Source: Microvelia longipes (lineage: Eukaryota; Arthropoda; Insecta; Hemiptera; Veliidae). Taken from it: a stretch of DNA of 64,000 nt. The position numbers and the translations under genes are program-made. Shown piece by piece: positions 34,487 through 44,182 of this stretch (its first letter is position 1; each line of letters starts with the position of its first letter). Under the pieces are notes generated by a model, which worked only from the letters and a program-made list of their open reading frames with translations, searched no databases and was not told the DNA's origin. The stretch spans positions 19,628,511-19,692,510 of the forward strand of contig JACMZG010001914.1 in assembly GCA_018340805.1 (NCBI GenBank). Direction: 5' to 3'.

Positions 34487-34800
34487 AGAGTTTCTACCCT
34501 TTCGTATGGCGAACGATAACTCTCGAAGGCGTTCTCAAATTGGAACGAAACTTTGCAAATCGCGAGATGTTGAGGAGGTTACGAGGCCTATTGTTTATAA
34601 AAACATTATGACGTCATCAATCAAAGTTATGACGTCATGAAAAAAAAAATTTTTTGAAACTTGAGATGGCTTTAAAACAAGGTATTTCGTGTTTAGGTAG
34701 ACGGCTAGCTGAATCGATTAAGACCAATTTCAGCTCAATCGAACCATCACAAATGGCGCAAACAGTATACATATATATATAATGTTGTATATATGTATAC
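34482..34800 (+). repeat. Unnamed dispersed-repeat-like block with two CRE palindromes
   Basis: CTCTCGAAGGCGTTCTCAAA, an AACGAAACTTTGCAAATCGC word, TGACGTCA at 34609-34616 and again at 34630-34637. TTTCAGCTCAATC at about 34731 recurs at 35036, so part of the block is duplicated nearby. Confidence 0.45.
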
Positions 34801-34863
34801 GTCTAGGTCAAAGACTTGTACGATATCTGTTGGGTTTAGTAGTGTTAGAGGGTGGGGATGTAG

Positions 34864-34870
34864 TATAAAA
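34864..34870 (+). promoter_or_regulatory. TATA-box-like TATAAAA upstream of a small ORF
   Basis: TATAAAA lies 63 nt before the ATG at 34933, a spacing that would allow a short 5' leader. The motif is common by chance in AT-rich DNA. Confidence 0.3.
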
Positions 34871-34932
34871 GATGGACCTCTACCTCTTGCTCCATCCTGG
34901 TAAGCCTGCTGTCCGAGAGAGACAGAACAAAA

Positions 34933-35103
34933 ATGGCTTTCACTAAACCACGCCGAGCAAAGCAGGCCCGTAAACTGGAAGAACCTCGAAGTAGTCTTTA
35001 TATGGTCGAAGTCATTCTAAAACGATTGCGACCGGTTTCAGCTCAATCAGACAATCCTAAGATAGATGGTTCACTCTCGAGTGTAGTAGGAACACTCAAT
35101 TGA
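34933..35103 (+). CDS. Possible 56-aa small basic ORF
   Basis: ATG in a favourable context (AAAATGGCT) opens MAFTKPRRAKQARKLEEPRS and then a region with LYMVEVILKRLRP, stopping at TGA 35101. The first 20 residues are strongly basic. GC content and codon use are richer than the surroundings. However the middle (TTTCAGCTCAATC) repeats the non-coding sequence at 34731, so part of the ORF lies on a dispersed repeat and it may be fortuitous. No family is recognised. Confidence 0.2.
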   Translation: MAFTKPRRAKQARKLEEPRSSLYMVEVILKRLRPVSAQSDNPKIDGSLSSVVGTLN

Positions 35104-35610
35104 CAAGTTTGTGTTTATGATTTAAGTTGGGGGCCTCATCACTAGAGTCTTGAATAGCGCTAGTAGTAAAAATATATTTGGTCTATTCTCTACTAGATTG
35201 TGCTGTAGTATTTTTTTAAAAACAAACAGTTGCCAATCGTTTAGTAAAATAAAATAAAAGTAAACAAAGACTTGATTACCCTAAACAGCTCGTTGTTTGG
35301 TTGAATAAATATAAATAAATAAAATGTCAGAAAAAAAAATATGTGACAGTTTCACGCTGTCACCACTAGACTGTACTACTTGAGCCTCTTGCATCCCATC
35401 AACTATTTTTTTTAAATCTTTGAGTGAGCCATCTATGTTAATATTGTTTATCTATGATCCTAAGTGACGGAAACGGTATTTTATTTAAAAACAAAAATCA
35501 TGAATATATTTTTTTTTGTTTATAATGCTTGTTAGTTTTAATATTATAGCATACTATTAATAATAAAGTATTAATAAAATCTTAATTAGTAAAATTAAAT
35601 TTGTGAGAAA
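35104..35610. other. AT-rich spacer
   Basis: Nothing recognised. Confidence 0.3.
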
Positions 35611-35766
35611 GCCTCTCAGGCCCGCGAAGCGGGCCTGTGTGGAGAGGCTGTGAAAATTCGCTAGGTACATGGCAAAATGCCATGTAACAAGAACAATAAT
35701 GAAAACAACACATCATACAAAACAACAACAATGTGCCGCGTAGCGGCTACGGGCCGAAGGCCCGTA
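35611..35766. repeat. Cluster of four hairpins with 3-nt loops
   Basis: AGGCCCGC-GAA-GCGGGCCT (35618-35636) lies inside an outer GCCTCTC/GAGAGGC pair (35611-35648). TACATGGCA-AAA-TGCCATGTA is at 35666-35686, GCCGC-GTA-GCGGC at 35735-35747, and TACGGGCC-GAA-GGCCCGTA at 35748-35766. All are perfect stems. Three are GC-rich islands in AT-rich DNA. They resemble bacterial terminators in shape only, since no bacterial gene or U-tract is present. Likely mobile or repeat-derived palindromes. Confidence 0.85.
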
Positions 35767-36280
35767 TTTGTGTATGCTACAATCATAGAGATATATTACT
35801 AGAGGGAGAGAGGCATATCATATACCAATACAGTGAGAGGATTGAAACATCTCTTTGGAGCTTTCAGGGCTATATGTAACCTCATTGTAACCTACGTTAT
35901 TAGTTTATAAGGTTATAAGCATTTAATCGTTGTACCACAAACCCTCGAGTTCTGATGTACCACGAACCAGCTTTTTTTTAACTATTTTGTTTACTTGAGA
36001 GAGTATACCCATGTAGTAAGCATACATAATTTTTGACAGCTGTTGAAGTATTAGAGTGTCGGTTTGTCGCACATTGTTTGTGTTTTGTTTTCTTCACTGT
36101 AGATTTTTCTTGTTCATCTGATTATACATATAATTCAGGTGGCCTGGTTAATTTTTCTTTGCTTCAAAATTTAACCTATAAGGCATCTAGCATGAAGTCT
36201 GTCGGTTTGCGCTAATTGTTTGTGCTTTGTTTTGTACCTTATATATCATATAGACGTTTGTATATACATGCTGTGTGTAC
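35767..36280. other. Right arm and flank of the 2.1-kb segment
   Basis: GTGTCGGTTTGTCGCACATT (36056) is loosely repeated as GTCGGTTTGCGCTAATTG at 36200. TGTACCACRAACC occurs twice (about 35930 and 35957). No gene. Confidence 0.4.
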
Positions 36281-36282
36281 GT

Positions 36283-36658
36283 AGCAATAATATGTAGCAA
36301 TAATAGCTCTATCTCTCTAGCAATAATATCTCTATGCTCTCTAACAATATCTCTATGCTCTCAGCAATATATCTCTATGCTCTCTAGCAATAATATCTCT
36401 TGCTCTCTAGTAACAATATCTCTATGCTCTCAGTAACAATAGCTCTATGCTCTTAGCAATAATATCTATGCTCTCAGCAATAGCTCTATGCTCTCTAGCA
36501 ATAATATCTCTATGCTCTCTAGTAACAATATCTCTATGCTCTCTAGTAACAATAGCTCTATGCTCTCTAGCAATAATATATCTATGCTCTGTAGCAATAA
36601 TATATCTATGCTCTCTAGTAATATCTCTATGCTTTCTAGCAATAATATCTCTATGGCT
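36283..36658. repeat. ~24-bp tandem repeat (TCTCTATGCTCTCTAGCAAT), about 16 degenerate copies
   Basis: Words TCTCTATGCTCTC and TAGCAATAATA alternate throughout with indels. Peptide-like repeats in two plus-strand frames are only the translation of this array. Confidence 0.9.
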
Positions 36659-37110
36659 ACTATACTATTTTGTTTGTTTTTTGTGACTGAGCCTGGGTTT
36701 TATAGCCAAAATGTTAAAGTTAAATAATATACTGGTTTAACAAAGAGATGTTAGCAAACTGCGTTTGACTCGATTTAATCCAATGAGTGTTTAATCATTT
36801 GGAATTATCAATTTAAAATACATTGAACGTTACTTCAACTAATTAATTAGTATTACTAATGAAATTTACATCTATAATGCAAAATTTGTTTAGTTATGCC
36901 TGTAAGTTATAAATGTAACTTTGGTAGTCAAATTTACTTATTGTATGAGTCTAATTTGAATAATGCAATGTGCTATTTGCATAGACATATTATTACTAGA
37001 GAGGACCTATTGGTTGAATTTTGAAACATAATCAGCACAAAATTGCAAAAACATTTATAGCGGAACGTTTCAAAATTAAAAACAATGGGTTTTCTCATAA
37101 CAGCGTATTC
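36659..37110. other. AT-rich spacer
   Basis: Nothing recognised. Confidence 0.3.
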
Positions 37111-37340
37111 TTTATGCTCATCCTCACTATTCCGGTCTCGCATCGCTCGTCCTCAGAATATACAAATCGCAAAATTTATACTAGAACACATTTTCGGGCC
37201 TGTTGCATAGGATTAAAACTAATGTATAGTAAATACATTAGTTTTAATGCTAGCGGTCACCCATCTAGGCACTCGATGCTGCTTAACTTTTACGTTTCAA
37301 CAAAAACCCATAGATATACTTCCCGTATAAAAACCAAACT
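37111..37340 (-). repeat. Dispersed family A end fragment, minus orientation, carrying a 16-bp palindrome
   Basis: CGGTCTCGCATCGCTCGTCC (37132) is the reverse of the GAGCGATGCGAGACC word. AGCGGTCACCCATCTAGGCA (37252) is the reverse of the GGGTGACCG word near 30507. Within it, ATTAAAACTAATGTAT (37212-37227) pairs perfectly with 37233-37248. Confidence 0.65.
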
Positions 37341-37840
37341 TAGTATTCTTTTTATGACGTAAATTATAATTTTAACAAATTTAAACTCAATTGAATTATT
37401 TTACATTTTTTTAAATCGTATACAGGGCATTGGATAAAAATTTAAATAATGCCGACAATGAGATAAAACTTGGCATTTATGTTGGTCTCATATAAATACT
37501 TGTGTGCTACCAGTTTGCTTGGAAGATGACTACGATGTCATCTTCGGACTACGATTTTTGCTGAGTCATCAAAAACTAAAAAGAAAATTGTTAATTTTTT
37601 TTTCTCTTTTATCAAAACATTTATTGGTCAATCGATCCTCAAAATTTCTAATATTCTCATAAAGGACTATACTAATAAATAACTAGGCTGCTGAGTAGGA
37701 TCACAGGTCTTTAATGCATTCGTGCGAACATAATATAAATGTATAACACTTATTATTTGATTAGATCCCTATTTACTGAATTACTTGCATAAGCTTTAAT
37801 TAACCCTAGACTATAACACCCTAGATATTTAGTTACCTAA
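37341..37840. other. AT-rich spacer
   Basis: Nothing recognised. Confidence 0.3.
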
Positions 37841-38055
37841 TAATTCTGAGGTCAAGCGTAGCGAGTCCGAAGTTAACAGCCCATACTTCAGTTGACCACT
37901 TTATTCTGAGTTCTAGCAAAGCGAGACCGAAGTAATACCACTTTAGGCTATAGATAATCATTTCATTCTGAGGACGAATGATGCGAGTCTGAAGTCATAA
38001 ACACACTAAACTTAGGCTAACCATTTTATTCTGAGGTCGAAAGTAGCGAGACCTA
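37841..38055. repeat. ~60-bp tandem array of the GAGGTCGAGCGTAGCGAGACC module, four units
   Basis: TCTGAGGTCAAGCGTAGCGA (37845), TCTGAGTTCTAGCAAAGCGA (37905), TCTGAGGACGAATGATGCGA (37966) and TCTGAGGTCGAAAGTAGCGA (38029), each followed by GWCC and, in three, GAAGT. The spacing is close to 60-63 bp. It is the same module that closes family A copies, here amplified alone. Confidence 0.8.
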
Positions 38056-40055
38056 CTAATTTAAACTACCCGATTTTTTATGATATAATAATAATAATAA
38101 AACCTTATCTTATAAGCATTACGCTTCTAGCTGGTTTTTTGGAGGTTTTTCCTTTTTTTATAAAATCTAAAATTCACCTTATTTCTTATTGATTTTGTGT
38201 TACAAGTGTTAACATTTACATACTGTCAGGAGAGGGTTTGATTAAATAATTAAAGTCAGTAATAACTCAAACCTAACTAAATTAAAAATAATAATGTTTA
38301 TTTAATACAGAAAAACACATATTAATATTAATAGAAATAAATTGTAAGTACTTACAATACTAGTTTTTAATTATTATATCAATCAGACATGTTGACACTT
38401 CTGTGTCTGGTTAGAGAAAGAGATCTAGTAGGAGAGGAAAGAGAGAGAGGTTAAAATTTCCCTCACTCCAGCTACCCCCTCTCCTCACTACGTGACAATA
38501 CATGAGGTCTCACAAACAATATTCTCGTATAAAAAAAAATAGGATATAACTTAATCCTCTTAAATAAGGTATGAATAATATTAAATATTTACAATTAACT
38601 ACTTAAAAAAAATAAAAGAATAAAATTTGGTTCCATATGTTTATAACCTGACGATAAGAAGGTTATGAGTGTCCGAGGGAGTAGTAAGGAGGGAGGGTGA
38701 ACAGCATTTTTAGCAAATTTTCATCAGAAAATGACGGGTTTAACGTTGCCCCCGTGACGGGGGGATCCCGTTGCGTCATCAAATTAGCTTTGTTTGAGAT
38801 TATAAACAAATCAAAGTTACCAAAAATAAACATATAACAATTGAAATTCATGACATAGTGGAAATATATGCAGTATATTGTTATTTCGCTAGCAATGACG
38901 TTGCTCGCTCCGATGACGTAGCAGTTATATAAGGTTAAGGCACTATTAACAAATCATAGCAACTAATTTTTTCCTAATTTTTCGTTCATGGGACCAAATT
39001 GTTCCCATTGTTTTTTCTTGGTAAACAACAACAATTTTTTGATGGTAAACAACGAAAATTATGTAAACTTTACTTTACTGAATTACATTATTATTAATAA
39101 ATATAAACCCTGTGATTAAAAAAGTAATCTTGCTGTTATTATAATCAGTTGTATAACCACCGCAGATAAAGTTTCTTATTCCTAAATTCAATTTATTTAT
39201 TAATCAAACCCCAAAAACTATTTATCGATATTCGGTGTTGACAAGTACTCTCGAAAACTCATTATAAACTCTTTGAAAGGAACTTGTGATAAGGACTCGG
39301 TACAATAATATTTTTCTTATCTCGAGGTCTGGGTTAGAGTGTAAAAGTAGGTCTATTTGTGTGTTATAAAGGTCTATTTTTCGCTACATTAACTCTATTC
39401 TCACTGTGAGAAAGTTTTGCCGCCCCTCCTCCCGCCTTCCTAAGCAAACTCCATTTTACTTGATGTTTACGTTTATTAAAGAATTCTTTTTCATCTTCTT
39501 TCTCCCTTCTTCACTTTTTTACCTTAGATTTTTCCTGTTTTACCAGGGGAGGGGGGATGAAAGCAAAAAATATATTTACAAAATGAAGCAAGAAGTTACG
39601 ACATATTTTCTTGTTCTTTACTATGTTTTAAAAAAGAAAAATGTTTCAGGTCTGAAATTAATTCATAAAGTATATTTTTACTATAATTTTCTATTATTTT
39701 ATTAGCTAAGGTGTTTTTTGAAACACTTAGTCCTTAATCCTGTTGAGTTCACGTCTTATTTTGCAATTTTTCCGAGTGGGCAAGGTAGTGGTCGACGACA
39801 TTCTTTCCTTAACCTAGAATGGGATGCGCTCTTTCCGTAATAAAGGTACTTGATTCAGTTCCTAAAGTTAACCAGTTGATATCAAAGTCTTAAACATCAA
39901 ATAGCCTTAAAATCTAAAAGTCATTCGCAATTCTGACGTGTTATAAGGGGTCCTTAAAAGTATTGTGTTGTAATAAGTTTCCAATTGAGTGAGTTTAATA
40001 TTTTTAAACCAATTGACCATGGTCTTGTACCATGGTCGTTCAAAAAGATGATTGA
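38056..40055. other. Gene-less stretch
   Basis: CCCCCGT-G-ACGGGGG (38749-38763) is a perfect GC-rich palindrome. AAATTTTCATCAGAAAATGACG (about 38715, quoted in part as TTTTCATCAGAAAATGACG) resembles words at 34270 and 49978. C-rich GCCGCCCCTCCTCCCGCC at 39419. No gene supported. Confidence 0.35.
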
Positions 40056-40518
40056 TCGTATTGCGATTTATCACGCATGTAGCCATGTAAAAGACTAACA
40101 TATATGCCAAATTTCATCTCATTATCAGCATTAGTTAAATTTTTATCATGTCTCTTATGAACGTGTATAAAAAATTGTAAAAATAGGAAAGCAATTCAAT
40201 TTAGTAAAAGTGTATACGATAACGTAATAAACAAGTACACTACGTTTCGTTTTAATGCGACAAGTATATCCATGATTTTTGTTGGATCATAAAAATTAAT
40301 CAGCATTGGGCATGGTCAGTGCTGTATGGGTGACCGCTGAGAATGAAACGGATGCATTTAGTATCTGAAGTAGAGCGAAGCGAGTCCGAGGACATGCTGT
40401 TGTATAAATTTGGCGAATTTTATATTGTGAGGACGAGCGAAGTGAGTCCGAAGCATGGAGGATGAGCGAATCCGATGAGATGATAAAAAGTTCCGAGATA
40501 CCACGTACCCGATTTTTT
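40056..40518 (+). repeat. Dispersed family A copy, second half only
   Basis: Begins at the CACGCATGTAGCCATG word, includes GGGTGACCGCTGAGAATGAA (40328) and two closing modules: AGAGCGAAGCGAGTCCGAGG (40372) and GACGAGCGAAGTGAGTCCGA (40432). It ends GTTCCGAGATACCACGTACC, then CGATTTTTTT. Confidence 0.75.
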
Positions 40519-42785
40519 TAATTCTAACGAAGTGATTCGTTTTTGTTGTATTATCTTTGCTCGTAAGGATGTTAAAAAACTTTAATCCCAAAAGAAAATT
40601 TAAAAACCGAATTTTAAAAACCGAATCCCAACCGAATTTTTAAAAATAAATGTGATGAACGTGACATTGAGCAGCGAAATGGTTGAGGCATATCAACTAT
40701 ATGCTCAATTTTGCTACGTGTTTTGCTCTAGCGATAGGTTTTTCCGGCACGAAGTTAAGATTCCGGCGGCATCTTGCTGCGCAGAAGTTTTATTTCGGAT
40801 ATCGTCATTGAAGTTGGGTCTTTAACAAACTGATGCCAGACCATAATTATGGTTTTTCTTCATACTAAATATATTTTTAATACGGGCAATGCCCTTTGTT
40901 CCCTGTATACACGCTAGAACATAAACAAGTTTTTAGAGCAACAAAATTTGTTAGTTATAGAAATGTACACATTGTAGACCTGTATGTTTCTAATAATAAG
41001 TAGAAGGCAAGTACCTAAGTTCCAAGTTTAAACAAGTTCCAGTACAAGTTTAAACATGATTAAACTAGAAAATATAAATTGAATAAAATATTTTTGTTAT
41101 GCAATTATTTTTAATAGTTTATCTTAATATTTAAAAAAAATTATTTAAAATAATATACTTTTGGTAATCATTTTTTCGCGAGCCGACAAGAATTGGTTGC
41201 GTTCAAATTTTGGGTCCCGACCCAAGAGTTGAGAATCGCTGCTCCAACCTACTAATATGTTGATGTTTTATTATTTGGCATTGTAGCCTTATAAATAGTA
41301 ATATATTTACTTAATCGGGTTTGAATTTTGTAAAATAAAATTGGCAAGCAGAGTCTTTTGTCTCTAACGCCGAAAAAGTCGACACAAAAATTGGTATCTG
41401 TACTGCATAAACACTTTCCATGTTTACTTGATAGTGTCTAAACTGTCTTTTAAGATAAAACTTAGTATAAAATTGCATTTATATTCCAAGGAATCTCAAT
41501 TTTAGGACGATTTAATAAATTGATTTCTACAAGGCCTCGAATATATTTGTTAACTTTAAGTTACTAACATTTTATAATTAAATATATTATTGATGAAAAA
41601 CTTTAGACAACTAAAGTTGGGGTGAAAATTACTGAGAACAAAAATTAAAAGAAAAATTAATTAAAAGTTGAAGAGTATCCAAATGCGATCGAACGCAGGA
41701 GTTTAATTTTAACCCAATAAGGCGAAAAAATTATAGACTTATGAAATAATTATATAAAAGCCTAACTGTCTTCAACAATTAACCCCAGTAATTTAGAAAC
41801 AAAGTTTTACCCAAGAAATCATTATAATTACCAGGAAATTTATATTTAATATAATATTTAGTCGTGAGTTGGTATCAGTAATTTATAACCAATAAATATT
41901 TAGTAAATACAACATGTTGCAAAATTTAGAACAAATTTTCATTGCTGAGTAATTAATTCGCGATTACGGTTTTACTTTGTGGTTTATTTAATACGGTTTT
42001 ACTAAATTCTTTCAAGTTTCTTTTAACTGAAAGTAAAAAGAAATTTGTTTGCGATGCCAGAATTTGGCGATAGAATTGTAACCAAATGATTACTACCCAA
42101 TCATGCGCACCGTAGTAAGGAAAAAATTAGTTTGCTTGATTAAACTATATTGATATAAGTTAATAGAGATGGCAGTGCCTATGAATGAAAGGTAAAGGAC
42201 CAATGGAAAAAGTCTTACGTAATAGGTATTTTTTATCATATCATAACAGTAAAGTATTTCTTTTCTTTCATCAAATTCTATAATCGAGATTAAAAATTTG
42301 TTTTTGTATCTCAATGATGTCAAAGAAAATGCAGAGTTTTATCTTTAAGAACCCTATAGTCAGAGCTTAACATTCTGAAGCTCTGTTGTAAGCGTTGCAC
42401 GTTTAGATAGTGTTCTAATTTGGGACAGAATAGGGGGTTCTTCTGAAAGGACTTCTTTACCCAACTATGTTCCAGTTAGTTAGGACACCTGCTTAGAATC
42501 TTGATTTAATCTCTTATCTATTTTTTCAACTTATTTGTATTTATCAATGCAAGAGTCTATTTAATCTAGGAGGTCTAAAGTAGTCCTATAACCAATTGTA
42601 ACTGAACACCAGTTAGACTTCTTACAAAATAATATAATTTAAAATAATATAAAATAATAAATTCTAATGAAATTATAAAATAAAAATATTATTTTGTCAA
42701 CAAAATAGTATTAATATTATGCCGCAGTGTCGTCTCTATGTACCATATATCTACTGAAATCACCATCACTTTTACCAAGATAAAT
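40519..42785. other. Gene-less stretch with a hAT-end-like fragment
   Basis: TTTTGGGTCCCGACCCAAGA followed by GTTGAGAATCGCTGCT (41198-41240) resembles the end of degenerate hAT-type elements, whose ends often read GGGTCGCGACCC...GAGAACCACTG. No ORF. Confidence 0.35.
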
Positions 42786-43080
42786 AATGTAAATTGTATC
42801 TAATCCAAAACCGAGATTTTATCAGAATTATCTGTTTCAGGTGATTGTAAGTCCTCTTGAGAAGAGTTCATAAGTTATCATTGTAGCCCACTGTCAGTTT
42901 GTGCTAAAGAGTTATTTAGTTTATTTTTCAGTTTATTTTTTTTTTTAGTAAAAAAATAAATCTTTTTGTCTAGTTTTGCTTCCAGAAATAATTATTTATC
43001 CATTCTTTTTTTACCCATTTCATCCTTTCTATCTTTTTTGAGACCGAATAAAACGAAGATGTCCAACGATCTAAAAGAAA
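42786..43080 (+). repeat. Dispersed family A copy, diverged fragment
   Basis: AACCGAGATTTTATCAGAAT, TATCTGTTTCAGGTG, CCTCTTGAGAAGAGTTCATA and GTCTAGTTTTGCTTCCAGAA follow the usual order. Confidence 0.5.
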
Positions 43081-44111
43081 TGCATACAAATCATTTCTAT
43101 CTTGTACTAGAAAAGCACAATAAACTAAATATATATTTTTAAAAACTAATTATTATTACAAATTCGTTTTTCTTAACAAAAAATAAGCCACCAAAAAAGT
43201 TCACCAAAAACTAAAACAATAACTAATGCCAACTAGAAACCTGTTTTTGGATTATTTTACTGTCCCGTACAAGCGACATGACTGTCACAAAAAACCAACA
43301 AAAACCTGAATAGAATTTATAATTCGAAAACTTTAAGGGACAAAGCTAGGAGATTCTAAGTAACGTACTGTACTATCTAAACAAAATATTAGAACTAAAA
43401 TTTCACAAAACCATAGCGGTACGTCTTTTCTTAGTTTTATTTGCGTATTTTTGAAGCTCTGATACAATGTTTTAAACCCGAGGGGAACTAATAAATCTGA
43501 ACTCCATTAATGGATACCCAAATTTCAAAGTCTAAGTTTCTTCATCTACTATTGTGGGTATATAGGGAATGTTTATGTTCCCTCCACCCTACAAATCCGC
43601 GATTTTATTCTAATCATCCTTTTATGGCGTTCTGCGAGGTATTCATCATGCTGCTTGTCTGTCTTTGTCTGTATCATGCAGTCCTCCACCTTTACCTCTG
43701 CGTTTTAGTTTGAGGCTTGAACGCTAAACTAGATTTGTGAATTTTAAAAATTCGTGCATTAATAAGTGGTTAATCGATTAAACATATATCATTTTTATAA
43801 TAGTCGATATTTTAAAAGAACAGACATCTGAATTTTCAAACTTTTGACGGCCTATTACATTTAATCTTTCGACTGTTTTTCGACCTATGATAAATTGCAT
43901 AGATTTCCCGGAATGTTGGCACCAAAATAAGATAGTTACTAAGCTAGATATGAACAAGTAATTTATTTTCCCTCTGCATTTACGCGTCGTCATTTCTCTT
44001 TGTATTCATTTCCATATCCTCGTAAAACTATCTGGGTAAAATAATAATGTAGGATATAACAATACTTATTGAGATATTAATAATTATCAATTGTTTACCT
44101 TTGTGTTTCAG
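43081..44111. other. Gene-less stretch
   Basis: Nothing recognised; open frames lack domains. Confidence 0.3.
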
Positions 44112-44182
44112 GTAGCGGATGTACGTCGAATCAAATAGAATTGAGTTCTATCGCTCTCTTAACATTACTTCTTATAAGGTAG
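44112..44182 (+). CDS. Possible terminal exon with a hydrophobic (GPI-anchor-like) tail
   Basis: An acceptor-like TTTGTGTTTCAG ends at 44111. The following frame reads SGCTSNQIELSSIALLTLLL then IR and stops at TAG 44180. A small-residue segment followed by a short polar linker and about 12 hydrophobic residues at the C terminus is how GPI-anchored proteins (for example Ly6-type) end. Alternatively AAG|GTAGCT at 44178 could be a donor. Only 22 residues are available and no upstream exon is visible, so this may be chance. Confidence 0.2.

Larger units (their letters stand above)
33937..36044. repeat. ~2.1-kb segment bracketed by ~95-bp inverted repeats
   Basis: Left arm 33937-34031 (AACAGCTGTCAAAAATTATG ... 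GGTTCGTGGTTCATCGGAAC) and right arm 35949-36044 are inverted copies, roughly 90% identical. Inside lie a MITE fragment, a (TA)n tract, a CRE pair, a small ORF and a hairpin cluster. It could be a composite non-autonomous element or an inverted duplication. No clear target duplication was seen. Confidence 0.7.

Noticed and set aside
35611..35766. Rho-independent terminators, implying bacterial DNA
   Set aside because: No U-tract, no bacterial genes, and the stems are embedded in AT-rich animal repeats.
36447..36727. Two overlapping plus-strand ORFs with Ser/Asn/Leu repeats
   Set aside because: They are translations of the ~24-bp tandem array; the peptide repeat disappears with the array and no domain is present.
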